Source: Candidatus Woesearchaeota archaeon (GTDB lineage Archaea > Nanobdellota > Nanobdellia > Woesearchaeales > WAPJ01). From it: a DNA stretch of 14,082 nucleotides. The stretch covers positions 1-14,082 of the forward strand of contig WAPJ01000007.1 in the NCBI GenBank assembly GCA_015520785.1. The letters are read 5' to 3'. The position numbers and the translations under genes are program-made. Shown here piece by piece: positions 12,998-14,082 of the stretch. The first letter of the stretch is position 1; every line of letters begins with the position of its first letter. The notes under the pieces were generated by a model that made no database searches, was not told the origin of the DNA, and was given only the letters and a program-made list of their open reading frames with translations.

Positions 12998-14082
12998 ATG
13001 ATTGTCGTGAACGTGATCATCCTCCTCCTTACAGCGCTCGGTCTCGGCCTCCTCATCCTCCCACAGCCCGCGGAGCGGAAGACGCGTTTCACCCTGCTGA
13101 GCGTGAGCCTCCTCACCGGGCTCCCCGTGACGAGCATCCTCCTCGTCATCCTCGGTCTCTTCCACCTGCCCGTGGCATGGTGGAGTCTCCTCCCACTCGT
13201 GATCCTCGGCTATTGGCGGGGCCTGCGCATCCTTAAGGGAAGACCCTGGTATGCGCGTGATGATGCCTATTGGCTTGTCGCATGGCTCGTCATGCTCGGC
13301 ATGATGCTCCTCATGCTCTCCGGGAGTATGCAGTACCCCTGGCTGGAGGATGGGGATCCCTGGGAGCATGCGCTCACAGCCAGCTATGTGCGTGACACGC
13401 ACAGCATGCTCAAGCCTGAGGGCATGTATATTGCGCATTACCTCCCACCATACCCGCCCGGCATGGCCGTCCTGGAGGGAGCATTCTGGCTGACGGGCAC
13501 GAGTATTGCTTGGCTGAAAGTCTTTATCAGCCTGATTATAGGACTCATGTATCCCGCATTCTATCTCTTCATGCGCAGGCTCACAAGGAACCCGCTTATC
13601 AGTATTATTGCTGTTATTCTTGCTGGGATGCTTCCGGGCGTGACGCATTTCATCTACGCGCAACAACCAGCCTTACTCTTCACACTCGTCGGTCTCGCGT
13701 GGCTCCCACCAGCCGTGAGGCGGGGGAAATGGTTGCCCTACGCGCTCGCGAGTAGCGCGGTGCTCGTCACCCAGCAGATTACAAGCATCTTCCATATTGG
13801 GAGTAGCATCCTCCTCTACGCCTCCATCCTCCTCGAGGATGAGTGGAGGAAGAATATGAGACGGGATACGAATATGGGGGAGGGACGTGAGCGGAATGCA
13901 TCCGCACGAGAAGAAGGAGGAGTATCATCAGGAAAAGGAGGGGAAAGCACAAGAGGAGGAGAGAGGGAGGATACTGCGCGTGTAGCAGCAGGCCATGAAG
14001 CACGCGTGGAGGAGAAGGATAATGATCCACGGCAGGATAAAGGAGAGACGGATAGTATTCCATCTCAAGATAAGAAGAGGAA
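12998..14082 (+). CDS. Second GT-C-like membrane glycosyltransferase (partial, runs off the end)
   Basis: The frame is open from 12998 to the end of the window (361 codons seen; no stop). The start MIVVNVIILLLTALGLG is hydrophobic. Several further membrane segments follow, and a large outer loop carries YPWLEDGDPWEHALTASYV (residues 114-132; Glu117-Asp118, Asp120) and then HYLPPYPPGMAVLEG. An acidic pair in the first large outer loop followed by a P-P-x-x-P-x-G segment is the layout of GT-C enzymes that use polyprenyl-phosphate sugars, though I cannot place the family. From about residue 279 the protein changes abruptly into a long charged, Gly/Glu/Arg/Lys/Ser-rich stretch that still continues at the window end, between membrane segments as far as can be told. 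It shares an operon with the DPPR synthase-like gene, so a pentofuranosyltransferase role is plausible but inferred. In-frame ATGs at 12974 and 12983 are alternative starts. Confidence 0.75.
   Translation, partial: MIVVNVIILLLTALGLGLLILPQPAERKTRFTLLSVSLLTGLPVTSILLVILGLFHLPVAWWSLLPLVILGYWRGLRILKGRPWYARDDAYWLVAWLVMLGMMLLMLSGSMQYPWLEDGDPWEHALTASYVRDTHSMLKPEGMYIAHYLPPYPPGMAVLEGAFWLTGTSIAWLKVFISLIIGLMYPAFYLFMRRLTRNPLISIIAVILAGMLPGVTHFIYAQQPALLFTLVGLAWLPPAVRRGKWLPYALASSAVLVTQQITSIFHIGSSILLYASILLEDEWRKNMRRDTNMGEGRERNASAREEGGVSSGKGGESTRGGEREDTARVAAGHEARVEEKDNDPRQDKGETDSIPSQDKKR

Noticed and set aside
12932..13666. A 244-codon minus-strand frame over the second GT-C gene
   Set aside because: The plus-strand frame gives clear membrane helices and a GT-C-like acidic loop, and continues an operon. 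The minus-strand frame is a hydrophilic shadow of it.
1..14082. CRISPR arrays, IS elements, tRNA or rRNA genes
   Set aside because: No regularly spaced direct repeats, transposase motifs, terminal inverted repeats, or tRNA/rRNA-like sequences were seen on either strand. Repetitive-looking GAGGA-type runs are purine tracts or Glu/Leu codon runs.

Overview
The window looks archaeal. Start codons are repeatedly preceded, about 22-25 nt upstream, by TATA-like boxes, the spacing expected for leaderless archaeal transcripts. Operon-internal genes instead carry Shine-Dalgarno sequences of the GGTGA type. The gene content agrees: an MCM-type replicative helicase relative, an extracytoplasmic Lon-like (S16) protease anchored by terminal hydrophobic segments, and a YjbQ-family protein. 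The short genes, tight packing and protein set would suit a DPANN-type archaeon, but that lineage is a guess; only 'archaeon' is well supported. No rRNA, tRNA, IS element or CRISPR array was seen.

Left part (1-5255). A degenerate MCM paralogue (minus) and a YedJ/YpgQ-like HD phosphohydrolase (plus) diverge from one palindromic TATA box. A Lon-like membrane protease (minus) diverges from a two-gene plus-strand unit made of an unrecognised 220-residue protein and a YjbQ-family protein.

Right part (5515-14082). This is a cell-surface sugar locus. An operon on the minus strand encodes a DprE1-like FAD oxidase, a DprE2-like short-chain reductase and an MTH1-like NUDIX hydrolase. Further upstream on the same strand are a large GT-C membrane glycosyltransferase, a DPM1-like GT2 enzyme and a sugar-1-phosphate nucleotidylyltransferase. 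Divergent from these is a UbiA-family protein closely resembling mycobacterial decaprenyl-phosphate phosphoribosyltransferase (Rv3806c), followed by a second GT-C membrane protein that runs off the window and carries an unusual charged insertion.

UbiA + DprE1 + DprE2 are three of the four mycobacterial steps that turn PRPP and polyprenyl phosphate into polyprenyl-phosphoryl-arabinofuranose (DPA). The 5'-phosphate phosphatase is not in the window. Two GT-C enzymes nearby, one with AftB-like features, are natural candidates to use such a lipid donor outside the membrane. The most interesting reading is therefore an archaeal lipid-linked arabinofuranose (or related pentofuranose) pathway for decorating the cell surface.

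Every convergent gene pair, seen or implied, is separated by a tract that is pyrimidine-rich and then switches to purine-rich, so each gene is followed by a pyrimidine-rich 3' flank on its own coding strand. These tracts are probably the terminators.
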